A stretch of DNA of 64,000 nucleotides from Acanthacorydalis orientalis (taxonomy: Eukaryota > Arthropoda > Insecta > Megaloptera > Corydalidae), in assembly GCA_034766995.1 (NCBI GenBank), contig CM068325.1:8181116-8245115 (forward strand), written 5' to 3'. Below are positions 39,201 through 49,784 of the stretch, one piece after another (within the stretch, counting starts at the first letter, position 1; each line of letters begins with the position of its first letter). The notes under the pieces are model-generated. The model was given only the letters and a program-made list of their open reading frames with translations, had not been told where the DNA came from and did not search any database. The position numbers and the translations under genes were made by a program.

Positions 39201-42200
39201 TATTTTTCATATAAACGTGATTTTCAACGACCAGACTCGATATTTGACGAAAAATGTTGCAACTTTTATATAAAACTAACTTATTTTGACTGAAATAACA
39301 CGAAACATGTATACATTTTTTGTAAATTCTGTGATATTATCACTGAAATAGCGTTTTTGTCGCTTGAAATTGCGATATTTTTCATATAAACGTGATTTTC
39401 AACGACCAGACTCGAGAATTGTTCAAAAATATTGCAACTTTTATATAGAACTGACATACTTTTACTGAAATAACACCAAATATGTGTACATTTTTGATAA
39501 ATTCTGTGATATAATCACTGAAATAGCGTTTTTGTCGCTTGAAATTGCGATATTTTTCATATAAACGTGATTTTCAACGACCAGACTCGAGAATTGTTCA
39601 AAAATATTGCAACTTTTATATAGAACTGACATACTTTTACTGAAATAACAAGAAATATGTGTACATTTTTGATAAATTCTGTGATATTATCACTGAAATA
39701 GCGTTTTTGTCGCTTGAAATAGCGATATTTTTCATATAAACGTGATTTTCAACGACCAGACTCGATATTTGACGAAAAATGTTGCAACTTTTATATAAAA
39801 CTAACTTATTTTGACTGAAATAACACGAAACATGTATACATTTTTTGTAAATTCTGTGATATTATCACTGAAATAGCGTTTTTGTCGCTTGAAATAGCGA
39901 TATTTTTCATATAAACGTGATTTTCAACGACCAGACTCGAGAATTGTTCAAAATATTGCAACTTTTATATAGAACTGACATACTTTTACTGAAATAACAC
40001 GAAATATGTATACATTTTTGGTAAATTCTGTGATATTATCACTGAAATAGCGTTTTTGTCGCTTGAAATTGCGATATTTTTCATATAAACGTGATTTTCA
40101 ACGACCAGACTCGAGAATTGTTCAAAAATATTGCAACTTTTATATAGAACTGACATACTTTTACTGAAATAACACGAAATATGTGTACATTTTTGATAAA
40201 TTCTGTGATATTATCACTGAAATAGCGTTTTTGTCGCTTGAAATTGCGATATTTTTCATATAAACGTGATTTTCAACGACCAGACTCGAGAATTGTTCAA
40301 AATATTGCAACTTTTATATAAAACTAACTTATTTTGACTGAAATAACACGAAACATGTATACATTTTTGGTAAATTCTGTGATATTATCACTGAAATAGC
40401 GTTTTTGTCGCTTGAAATAGCGATATTTTTCATATAAACGTGATTTTCAACGACCAGACTCGATATTTGACGAAAAATGTTGCAACTTTTATATAGAACT
40501 GACATACTTTTACTGAAATAACACGAAACATGTATACATTTTTGGTAAATTCTGTGATATTATCACTGAAATAGCGTTTTTGTCGCTTGAAATAGCGATA
40601 TTTTTCATATAAACGTGATTATCAACGACCAGACTCGATATTTGACGAAAAATGTTGCAACTTTTATATAAAACTAACTTATTTTGACTGAAATAACACG
40701 AAACATGTATACATTTTTGGTAAATTCTGTGATATTATCACTGAAATAGCGTTTTTGTCGCTTGAAATAGCGATATTTTTCATATAAACGTGATTTTCAA
40801 CGACCAGACTCGAGAATTGTTCAAAAATATTGCAACTTTTATATAGAACTGACATACTTTTACTGAAATAACACGAAATATGTGTACATTTTTGATAAAT
40901 TCTGTGATATTATCACTGAAATAGCGTTTTTGTCGCTTGAAATAGCGATATTTTTCATATAAACGTGATTTTCAACGACCAGACTCGAGAATTGTTCAAA
41001 AATGTTGCAACTTTTATATAAAACTAACTTATTTTGACTGAAATAACACGAAACATGTATACATTTTTGGTAAATTCTGTGATATTATCACTGAAATAGC
41101 GTTTTTGTCGCTTGAAATTGCGATATTTTTCATATAAACGTGATTTTCTACGACCAGACTCGAGAATTGTTCAAAAATATTGCAACTTTTATATAGAACT
41201 GACATACTTTTACTGAAATAACACGAAACATGTATACATTTTTGGTAAATTCTGTGATATTATCACTGAAATAGCGTTTTTGTCGCTTGAAATAGCGATA
41301 TTTTTCATATAAACGTGATTTTCAACGACCAGACTCGAGAATTGTTCAAAAATATTGCAACTTTTATATAGAACTGACATACTTTTACTGAAATAACACG
41401 AAACATGTATACATTTTTGGTAAATTCTGTGATATTATCACTGAAATAGCGTTTTTGTCGCTTGAAATTGCGATATTTTTCATATAAACGTGATTTTCAA
41501 CGACCAGACTCGAGAATTGTTCAAAATATTGCAACTTTTATATAGAACTGACATACTTTTACTGAAATAACACGAAATATGTGTACATTTTTGATAAATT
41601 CTGTGATATTATCACTGAAATAGCGTTTTTGTCGCTTGAAATAGCGATATTTTTCATATAAACGTGATTATCAACGACCAGACTCGATATTTGACGAAAA
41701 ATGTTGCAACTTTTATATAAAACTAACTTATTTTGACTGAAATAACACGAAACATGTATACATTTTTGGTAAATTCTGTGATATTATCACTGAAATAGCG
41801 TTTTTGTCGCTTGAAATAGCGATATTTTTCATATAAACGTGATTTTCAACGACCAGACTCGAGAATTGTTCAAAAATATTGCAACTTTTATATAGAACTG
41901 ACATACTTTTACTGAAATAACACGAAATATGTGTACATTTTTGATAAATTCTGTGATATTATCGCTGAAATAGCGTTTTTGTCGCTTGAAATTGCGATAT
42001 TTTTCATATAAACGTGATTTTCAACGACCAGACTCGAGAATTGTTCAAAATATTGCAACTTTTATATAGAACTGACATACTTTTACTGAAATAACAAGAA
42101 ATATGTGTACATTTTTGATAAATTCTGTGATATTATCACTGAAATAGCGTTTTTGTCGCTTGAAATAGCGATATTTTTCATATAAACGTGATTATCAACG

Positions 42201-43420
42201 ACCAGACTCGATATTTGACGAAAAATGTTGCAACTTTTATATAAAACTAACTTATTTTGACTGAAATAACACGAAACATGTATACATTTTTTGTAAATTC
42301 TGTGATATTATCACTGAAATACCGTTTTTGTCGCTTGAAATAGCGATATTTTTCATATAAACGTGATTTTCAACGACCAGACTCGAGAATTGTTCAAAAT
42401 ATTGCAACTTTTATATAGAACTGACATACTTTTACTGAAATAACACGAAACATGTATACATTTTTGGTAAATTCTGTGATATTATCACTGAAATAGCGTT
42501 TTTGTCGCTTGAAATTGCGATATTTTTCATATAAACGTGATTTTCTACGACCAGACTCGAGAATTGTTCAAAAATATTGCAACTTTTATATAGAACTGAC
42601 ATACTTTTACTGAAATAACACGAAATATGTGTACATTTTTGATAAATTCTGTGATATTATCACTGAAATAGCGTTTTTGTCGCTTGAAATTGCGATATTT
42701 TTCATATAAACGTGATTTTCAACGACCAGACTCGAGAATTGTTCAAAATATTGCAACTTTTATATAGAACTGACATACTTTTACTGAAATAACACGAAAT
42801 ATGTGTACATTTTTGATAAATTCTGTGATATTATCACTGAAATAGCGTTTTTGTCGCTTGAAATTGCGATATTTTTCATATAAACGTGATTTTCAACGAC
42901 CAGACTCGAGAATTGTTCAAAAATATTGCAACTTTTATATAGAACTGACATACTTTTACTGAAATAACACGAAATATGTGTACATTTTTGATAAATTCTG
43001 TGATATTATCACTGAAATAGCGTTTTTGTCGCTTGAAATAGCGATATTTTTCATATAAACGTGATTTTCAACGACCAGACTCTAGAATTGTTCAAAAATA
43101 TTGCAATTTTTATATAGAACTGACATACTTTTACTGAAATTACAAGAAATATGTGTACATTTTTGATAAATTCTGTGAAATTATCACTGAAATAGCGTTT
43201 TTGTCGCTTGAAATTGCGATAATTTTCATATAAACGTGATTTTCAACGACCAGACTCGATATTTGACGAAAAATGTTGCAACTTTTATATAAAACTAACT
43301 TATTTTGACTGAAATAACACGAAACATGTATACATTTTTGGTAAATTCTGTGATATTATCACTGAAATAGCGTTTTTGTCGCTTGAAATTGCGATATTTT
43401 TCATATAAACGTGATTTTCA
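24229..43420. repeat. 175-bp satellite array, block 2 (about 110 monomers)
   Basis: The same satellite as block 1 but with a different variant mix: gaaatagcg rather than gaagtagcg predominates, taacaagaaatatg is common, and several monomers are 174 bp because they read ttcaaaatattg with one A fewer (for example near 24905, 26305, 29980, 35927, 41521 and 42747). A linked two-monomer marker, gattatcaacg followed by gaaataccg, recurs near 25051, 32922, 36071, 37296 and 42192, which points to segmental duplication in the array. No genes. Confidence 0.97.
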
Positions 43421-44233
43421 ACTACCAGACACGAGATTTGCCGATAAATTTTGCTACTAATGTATAGATCTAACTTACTTTTGTCGAAATAACTCGAAAC
43501 ATGTATACATTTTTGGTAAATTTTGTGAAATTATCATTAAAATCCTGTTTTTTCGCTTCAAATAGTGATATTTTTCATATAAACGTGATTTTCAACTACC
43601 AGACTCAACATTTGCCGATAAATTTAGCCACTATTGTATAGAACTAACTTACTTTTATCGAAATAACCCGAAACGTGTATACATTATCGGTAAATTTTGT
43701 GAAATTATCACTAAAATTGTGTTTTTTTCGTTTCAAATAGCGATATTTTTCAAATAAACGTGATTTTCAACTACCAGAATCGAGATTTGCCGATAAATTT
43801 TGCTACCATTGTATTAAAGTAACTTACTTTTATCGAAATAACACGAAACATGTATACATTATCAGTAAATTTTGTGAAATTATCACTAAAATCGTGTTTT
43901 TTTCGCTTCAAATATCGATATTTTTCATACACACGTAATTTTCAACTACCAGACTAGAGATTTGCCGATAAATTTTGCTACTATTGTATAAAACTAACTT
44001 ACATTTATCGAAATAACCCGAAACATGTATACATTATCGGTAAATTTTGTGAAATTATCACTAAAATCTTGTTTTTTTCGTTTCAAATAGCGATATTTTT
44101 CATATAAACGTGATTTTCAACTACCAGACTCGACATTTGCCGATAAATTTAGCTACTATTGTATAGAACTAACATACTTTTATCGAAATAACCCGAAACC
44201 TGTATACGTTATCGGTAAATTTTGTGAAATTAT
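43421..44233. repeat. Diverged satellite monomers, left part of the array edge
   Basis: Four to five monomers keep the ~175-bp spacing (gtgattttcaactacc at 43411, 43585, 43760, 43935 and 44110) but differ heavily from the core: ctaccagac for cgaccagac, gatttgccgataaatttt, ttatcgaaataacccg, ttttttcgcttcaaatag. They also differ from one another. The change from core type occurs inside one monomer, just after 43420. Confidence 0.93.
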
Positions 44234-44528
44234 TGTAAGAATCTGTGCGAACATGTGTGTATGTATGAATGGGTGATTAAGACTGTGTGCAAGGGTACTA
44301 AAAAGTGAAAGCGATGCGAGCATGGTGGTCGACGTGGCGGCAAGCGACAAATGCCAACAGGGTGGCCATTGTACAGACTTATTGCGGATGCGATCATGGT
44401 GGTCTAAATGGTGACGGACGACGGACGCTAGCAGGGTGGTCGAGATGGCACAGAAGAAGTATCGAGCAGATGGAGTCAGCGGGGGTCGAAAGGCCGGGAT
44501 ATATGTGGCAGTCGATCTCGGAAACGAG
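44234..44528 (+). repeat. Solo LTR, left part (split by a LINE)
   Basis: This begins TGTAAGAATCTGTGCG and matches the reverse complement of the LTR at 19377-20002, so it is in the opposite orientation to that element. It is interrupted after ctcggaaacgag by the LINE at 44529. No internal retrotransposon sequence adjoins it, so it is a solo LTR of about 650 bp once the LINE is removed. Short open frames here are LTR sequence, not genes. Confidence 0.88.
44517..44528. repeat. LINE target-site duplication, left copy
   Basis: The 12-mer ctcggaaacgag occurs here and at 49410-49421, and occurs once in the uninterrupted LTR. A 13th base (t) also matches but could belong to the LINE's TC tail. Confidence 0.85.
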
Positions 44529-44792
44529 ACATATACCATCCATACTTGTGTAGTGGAAGTGCAAAGTGAAAAGTACTAGAATAAATTATAATTACAATAT
44601 AAGTTATAATTTCGTGTTTTTCGAACAATTGTTATTAGAATCAGTGGCAGTCTGGAGCAGGCTGACGAACATTCTGCTTCCGCACCATCAGTGCCTGGCA
44701 CTGAACTGGGATGTGACTTGTCCAAAATCTCATTCCTTCCCACGGAAGGGGTAAGTCCAAATAACTCAGTTAGTGTAAACGTGCAAAGGCGG

Positions 44793-46286
44793 ATGAAAAT
44801 CACCCGCCTGGAACGCACACAAAAAAATAAACTTAGATTTCGCATCTCATCAATGAACGATGAAGAAATAAATGAATACTTAATTCCCAAAACAACAATG
44901 GAAGTACCCAAAACAAGAAATAACCCTAAAAAGGGCACAGTCGACAGTGACGGCTTCACTCTAGTGAAGAGCCGAAGAACAAACTCTGGCAGGCAATCTC
45001 CGATACCTGCCGCAACAACTACGGATCAAGAAATTGAGGTAACACCAATGGAAGGTGTCTCGTCACAATTTTTTAGCCAAAATAAATTCCGAGGCCTCTT
45101 CACCGGGAAACCCGCGGAAATACTTGCTCAGCAAGAGGCAGCTGCCTCAACTCCATCCGCCAATCCCACGGTGATGAACAAACCCCGTGGAAAACCTAAA
45201 AAGCCACCGCCAATTGTCTTGGTCAATAAGCCTAATAATCACGACATCTTTGCAGAAAAGGTGTCTGAATGCACGGAGAAGGAAATAGATTACAAATATC
45301 TGGACCATGGTGTTCGCATCCAGTGCGAAAATATAAACGATTACCAAAAATTGCGCACTGAGTTGTCAAAGGAAGAGGAGGTGGAGTTTTACTCCTACAC
45401 TCTACCGGAGAACAAACCAGCAGCAATGGTCCTCCGAGGGCTTCCACCCATGCCTTGCGACAAAATCATAAGTGCTATCGCCGAAAAAGGATTCAACATT
45501 AAGAAATGTTGCGTCATGAGATCCACAGAGGACAGACTGCCCGTGTTCAAGGTAGACTTTGAACATGGCACAAATATCAACAACTTAAAAATCATAACAA
45601 AGCTCTTTAGCTGCAAATTCTACTGGAGGAAGTACAAAAGCACAGGAGTGACGCAGTGGTTCCGATGTCAAAGTTTTGGGCACGCTACTTCCAATTGTCA
45701 TGTTAGAAGTAGGTGTGTAAAATGTGCAGGCAACCACCCGTCAAAGGAATGCCAAAAACCGGCATCCCTACCAGCATCCTTTGCAAACTGTGGAGGCGCG
45801 CATACTGACAATCATAGGCAATGTCCAGCCTACATAAAATATGCCAGTAGGACTCGTCCTAAACAAAAAATTGTATACGTGCCGGCTCCCCCGCCGACCA
45901 CTTCTCCATGGCAGGGCATGAGCCAAGCTTATGTGGCCCCTGCCACGATGGCTCCTTCGGCTGCACCAATGCCGCCGCCGCTCAGTAAGTATCCACAGCT
46001 TCGGCAGAGGCTACCTAGTGGTGGACCCTATCTTCCTGCGTCACAGCAAACCGCTGCTGCAGATCCAAACCTAGCGCCCCAGCCACCTACCATCACTACT
46101 TCTTCAGATGAGGTAGGAATGGCTGATTTTGACTGCCTGAGGTCCAAGATATCGCGACTAAACAGCATAATCAATATCAAGAAGCTCTGCGCAGCACTTG
46201 ACCACCTGTGTGATCGTCTAGAAAAATGCGATTCTATGATGAAGCGCCTAGACGCAATATCAGACTTTGAGGCGTGCTTTAAATAA
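44793..46286 (+). CDS. LINE ORF1, Gag-like zinc-knuckle protein
   Basis: The nucleic-acid-binding ORF1 protein of the LINE. 44793 is the first ATG of the frame; the frame is open upstream from about 44610 without an ATG (a GTG occurs at 44691), so a longer or recoded N-terminus cannot be excluded. The N-terminal part is polar and lysine-rich. The central part resembles the domain that precedes the knuckles in insect non-LTR Gag proteins (AMVLRGLPPMPCDKIISAIA). Three knuckles follow: WFRCQSFGHATSNC, CVKCAGNHPSKEC and FANCGGAHTDNHRQC. Knuckles 1 and 3 have lost their first Cys (to Trp and Phe), each explained by a single base change. A proline-rich tail and a short helical C-terminus (IINIKKLCAALDHLCDRLEK) end the protein. 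The ORF is open but probably impaired. Confidence 0.8.
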   Translation: MKITRLERTQKNKLRFRISSMNDEEINEYLIPKTTMEVPKTRNNPKKGTVDSDGFTLVKSRRTNSGRQSPIPAATTTDQEIEVTPMEGVSSQFFSQNKFRGLFTGKPAEILAQQEAAASTPSANPTVMNKPRGKPKKPPPIVLVNKPNNHDIFAEKVSECTEKEIDYKYLDHGVRIQCENINDYQKLRTELSKEEEVEFYSYTLPENKPAAMVLRGLPPMPCDKIISAIAEKGFNIKKCCVMRSTEDRLPVFKVDFEHGTNINNLKIITKLFSCKFYWRKYKSTGVTQWFRCQSFGHATSNCHVRSRCVKCAGNHPSKECQKPASLPASFANCGGAHTDNHRQCPAYIKYASRTRPKQKIVYVPAPPPTTSPWQGMSQAYVAPATMAPSAAPMPPPLSKYPQLRQRLPSGGPYLPASQQTAAADPNLAPQPPTITTSSDEVGMADFDCLRSKISRLNSIINIKKLCAALDHLCDRLEKCDSMMKRLDAISDFEACFK

Positions 46287-46288
46287 AT

Positions 46289-46665
46289 TTCACCCCCTCA
46301 ATAAGAATTTTAAATTCCAATATCCAGGGCGGACTAGTACGCAAAAAGCCCGAACTCTCTCATCTTCTTGTCTTACACAAAGTTGACGTGGTTGTCATTG
46401 TAGACACCCGACTCCACCCACCCCGCAAGTTCTCCATCCCAAACTAATACGTTCATCGTCACGACAAGGCTAGCACTGGAGGCGGACTTGCTATCCTTGT
46501 CAAAAAAGATCTCCAGCACGCAAGATTACCCGATTTGGATGTCAATACTGAGAACGTCGTCATCCAACTGGACGGGCGCAAAAAGCTACAAATCATCGGC
46601 ATATACATTAGCAGGCTATTTGTTAGCACCCTCGAAGTACTGACTAGCCTCCGTCACCGGCTTTC
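46289..46665 (+). pseudogene. LINE ORF2, N-terminal endonuclease remnant
   Basis: Three bases after the ORF1 stop, a frame reads ILNSNIQGGLVRKKPELSHL, the usual start of an AP-type endonuclease. It continues with VDVVVIVDTRLHPP, hits a TAA at 46445-46447, then resumes with ASTGGGLAILVKKDL and VVIQLDGRKKLQIIGIYI. A frameshift, probably with a small deletion, lies before 46666, where the next segment is in another frame. This part cannot make a functional nuclease. Confidence 0.75.
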
Positions 46666-48021
46666 ATAGTAGGCGACTTCAACTCACGTCATACTATGTG
46701 GAATTACCCTAACATTAACAAAAACGGCCGCACGCTGCACAGTTTCATAATAGACTCTGAAAATCGACTGATTCTGAAACATCCTTCCTCTCCTATACAT
46801 TACTCAGACAATGGAATAGACACCCCTTCTACCATTGACCTCTTCCTAGTTAAAAACCACCCGGTTGACAGATTTCTCGTGCGCACCATTGACGGTGGTC
46901 CGCCATCAGATCATGTGCCAGCTTTAGCCGTTATAGGCAATACCTCCCCAAAAAGAACGCCATCTCGCAAAATGCCAGACTACGGAAAGGCAAACTGGCA
47001 TGGTTTTAAATCTCATATCACTGCGGCCATCCAGCTTGTCGAACCTGAAACATCTGCTGAAATTGAAACCAGCATTGGCGAATTCGAGGGTACGATTCTT
47101 GAAGCTGCCAAGCTCCACAAACCTGAAAAGAAAATCACACCTTTCGCCGGTTACTCACCATCTCCGGAAATAAAAATAATCATTAAGGAACACAATCAAA
47201 CCAGAAGGATCTGGCAGCGTACAGGAAATCAATACTTTCGCCTGCTCAAAAACAGCTTGTCCGACATAATCAGAAAGCGAGTAGTAGAACACCGTGGACA
47301 ACTCTGGAATGATCGAGTAAATACCGCTCTGGACCAAGCAGGTAAGAACGTACCCTGGGATCTCGTGAGGCAGCTGAAGTCTGCACGCGATCCTCCCGCA
47401 GCCCTTCAAACTAACAGCGGACTAGCAACATCAGCCTCAGAACGAGCCAATGCTTTGGCCGACGCTTTCGGTGAGGCGCAAGAGATCTCATGCAACCTCT
47501 CAGATCCTTCCTTTTCCATCCAAGCACACAACATAGCTGAAAACCTCAGTGTTCAACCGCCTTTCAACGACAATATCACCCCGGTTCGTCGTTCCGAAGT
47601 TACCCGAATAATCCGACACCTGAAAAATAGAAAAGCTCCAGGACAAGATAAAATCAGTAACCGGATACTAAAATCACTTCCGAGAAAGGTGATTGCGCAA
47701 CTGACACTGATCTTCAACGCTGTGCTCAAACTCAATCACTTCCCCTCGTGTTGGAAAACTGCCAAGGTCATCGCACTTCCAAAACCTGGGAAACCGAAAA
47801 TCAATCCACGCAACTACCGTCCCATTAGCTTACTTGCCGCACTTAGTAAAATCCTCGAACGCATTCTGCACAGGCGCCTGCGGGCACATATAGATTCCTT
47901 AAATGTCATCCCTCCAGAGCAATTCGGTTTCCGAAGTAGACTATCCACAGTCCACCAACTGGATAGAATCACAGGTAAAGTCGTATCCAAAATGAAGAAG
48001 AAATGGCTACCGTACTTGTAA
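46666..48021 (+). pseudogene. LINE ORF2, endonuclease C-terminus and start of the reverse transcriptase
   Basis: The segment opens with IVGDFNSRHTMWN (endonuclease GDFN motif) and has SDHVPAL, the endonuclease SDH motif. A linker is followed by early RT motifs: LKNRKAPGQDKISNRILK, SCWKTAKVIALPKPGK and NYRPISLLAALSKILERIL, then EQFGFRSRLSTVHQL. An ATG-initiated frame covers 46696-48021, but the real coding sequence leaves it near 48000 in a run of A/G-rich codons and continues at 48003 in another frame, so the last few codons of this frame are not native. Confidence 0.82.
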
Positions 48022-49016
48022 CTCTGGACATAGAGAAAGCTTTTGACTCTGTCTGGCATAACAACCTGATAGTCAAGCTTCTCCGAGTTAACACACCAAC
48101 TCATCTAATAAAGATTATACAGTCTTACCTTACAGATCGCCACTTCTTTGTCCAGGTTGATCAAAAAAATTCCACCCTTAGACCCATCCCGGCAGGAGTG
48201 CCCCAAGGCAGTGTCCTGGGGCCACTCCTATTTATCGCCTATCTTCACGACCTCCCGACTCTTCCGGCGGGCGTCAACCTAGCTTTGTACGCCGACGACA
48301 CAGCTCTGTACACTTCTGAGTGCCACAGCAACATATACAAGGCAGTCTCTCGTCTTCAGACTGCTCTTGGCACGGTCACGAATTACATGAACTCGAACCG
48401 AATCAAAATCAACAACACCAAATCAGAGGCTATTATCTTAAAGAATGGGCTCTACGAAAGATGTCGCTTAAATTTCAATGGAGTCAGCATAACATCAAAG
48501 ACCTCCCTCACATATCTCGGAGTACAGCTGGACCCTCGACTAAACTACAGAACTGCAGTCACCCAGCGCATCACAAAGGCCAACGCTGCAAGATTCATGC
48601 TACTTCACATACTGCGTAGCAACTCCATCCCGCTAAACACAAGAATCTCGATCTACAACTCGTGCATCAAATCCATTTTGATGTATGCAGTCCCAGTATG
48701 GTCCACAGTCAGCGAACCCGACTGGGAGAGGCTTCAGATGTTCCAGAATAAGACTCTACGCCTCATCTCGCGACTCCCCAGGACAACTTCCATACAGGAG
48801 TTGCATGACTACTGCGACACGCCTCTCCTCAAAGCACATGCCAAATCAATCATCGACAACTACCACCAATCCACAACGAACCACCATAACCCACTGGTCA
48901 GGAATTGGAATGCACCAACAAAGTCTCTTAGCAAGGCTGCTAAGAGGAAGTTGCTTCCAGAAGAACTCAACACGCTGAAAAGCAGACAATTCAAAAAACT
49001 AAGACTTTCAGTTTAG
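48003..49016 (+). pseudogene. LINE ORF2, reverse-transcriptase catalytic core and C-terminus
   Basis: Following the frameshift, the RT palm continues: VLVTLDIEKAFDSVWHNNLI (motif A, with the first catalytic Asp), PAGVPQGSVLGPLLF (motif B) and ALYADDTALYT (motif C, the YADD catalytic pair). Thumb motifs TYLGVQLDP and CIKSILMYAVPVWS follow, with a basic C-terminus. All RT catalytic residues are kept, so this part decayed little; the defect is the break from the upstream frame and the dead endonuclease. It stops at 49014-49016. Confidence 0.85.
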
Positions 49017-49409
49017 TGTTGTTTCGTGTTGTGTTGAGCAGTGTGTGCTCACCTGTGCTAAAGTGCGTGCATCCCAAAACAGTGAAAGAACACTAAAAAA
49101 CATTAAACCCTTATGGACAATAGCCGACTAGATAAGTCAGTTAATTTAGTTAAGTTTAGTTAGTTAAGTTAGTTTTAAGTTAGTTAGGTTAGTTGTAAGT
49201 ACTGTTCAAGCCCGGTTTGAAAATTCCTCCGGGCACATCCCACAATCAAAACACACACAGTACTCCATTATTATAAACATTTGTTATCAGGCCATAAGCG
49301 AGTTCAACGCCAAGGCGAGGTACCGCAACTTTGTAATTAGCATACTTTAGTTAAAAAATCTGTGCTATTGTATTATATTCTTAACAATAAAATCATTCTC
49401 TCTCTCTCT
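49017..49409 (+). other. LINE 3' UTR with TC-repeat tail
   Basis: Contains a low-complexity agttagttaagtt segment (about 49137-49200) and an AATAAA at 49386, then cattctctctctctctc directly before the target duplication. No poly(A) is present. The TC tail could be part of the element or slippage at insertion. Confidence 0.7.
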
Positions 49410-49421
49410 CTCGGAAACGAG
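49410..49421. repeat. LINE target-site duplication, right copy
   Basis: Second copy of ctcggaaacgag, after which the LTR sequence continues with gaagtcgatctcggggctcg exactly as in the uninterrupted LTR (reverse complement of about 19657-19676). Confidence 0.85.
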
Positions 49422-49609
49422 GAAGTCGATCTCGGGGCTCGTGTGGCGCTTTAAATGTTACCGTAACGTGTTAACTATTGCTGTGTATTAACGTTATTTA
49501 GGATTGTATTATTTTATTTATTAAACATTAACTTTAAAGTATTCGGACTTTATTCTGACCAAATTTGAAACCTTTACAGTCAAGAAGAATCATAGCTGCG
49601 ACAACCTAA

Positions 49610-49693
<84 letters not shown>

Positions 49694-49784
49694 AAACGGG
49701 CTCTCTCTCCCTACAGTTCAGGTGTGGGGTTTGAATATAATAATACATATAAAAGAATAGAATAGAGAGGCTCGGCATCTTACA
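49422..49784 (+). repeat. Solo LTR, right part
   Basis: Continues the reverse-complement LTR to its end, ...ctcggcatcttaca. It contains a (TA)n run at 49611-49687 (about 77 bp) where the other two LTR copies have only short TA stretches. The sequence flanking it on the right is diverged satellite, but out of register with the left flank. Confidence 0.88.
49611..49687. repeat. (TA)n microsatellite inside the solo LTR
   Basis: An uninterrupted TA dinucleotide run of about 77 bp. It is expanded relative to the same place in the LTRs at 19377-20002 and 23597-24228. The Tyr-Ile repeat frames across it are not genes. Confidence 0.97.

Larger units (their letters stand above)
44529..49409 (+). mobile_element. 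Jockey-clade-like LINE, near full length, inactive
   Basis: A 4.88-kb element between 12-bp target-site duplications. Order: a 5' leader of about 260 bp, ORF1 with a Gag-like triple zinc-knuckle region, and ORF2 with endonuclease and reverse transcriptase carrying FADD-type motif YADD. ORF2 is broken by a stop in the endonuclease, a frameshift near 46.65 kb and another near 48.00 kb. A 3' UTR of about 390 bp ends in aataaaatcattctctctctc rather than poly(A). Two-ORF order and the ORF1 zinc-knuckle style fit the Jockey clade; the precise clade is inferred. Confidence 0.88.

Noticed and set aside
1..43420. CRISPR-like appearance of regularly spaced repeats
   Set aside because: Monomers are contiguous with no unique spacers, and the context is eukaryotic; it is a satellite.
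44180..44539. 119-codon minus-strand frame spanning diverged satellite and LTR
   Set aside because: Crosses an insertion boundary and matches LTR sequence; not a gene.
49590..49778. Tyr-Ile repeat frame
   Set aside because: Translation of the (TA)n run; the same applies to the frames at 61804-62128.
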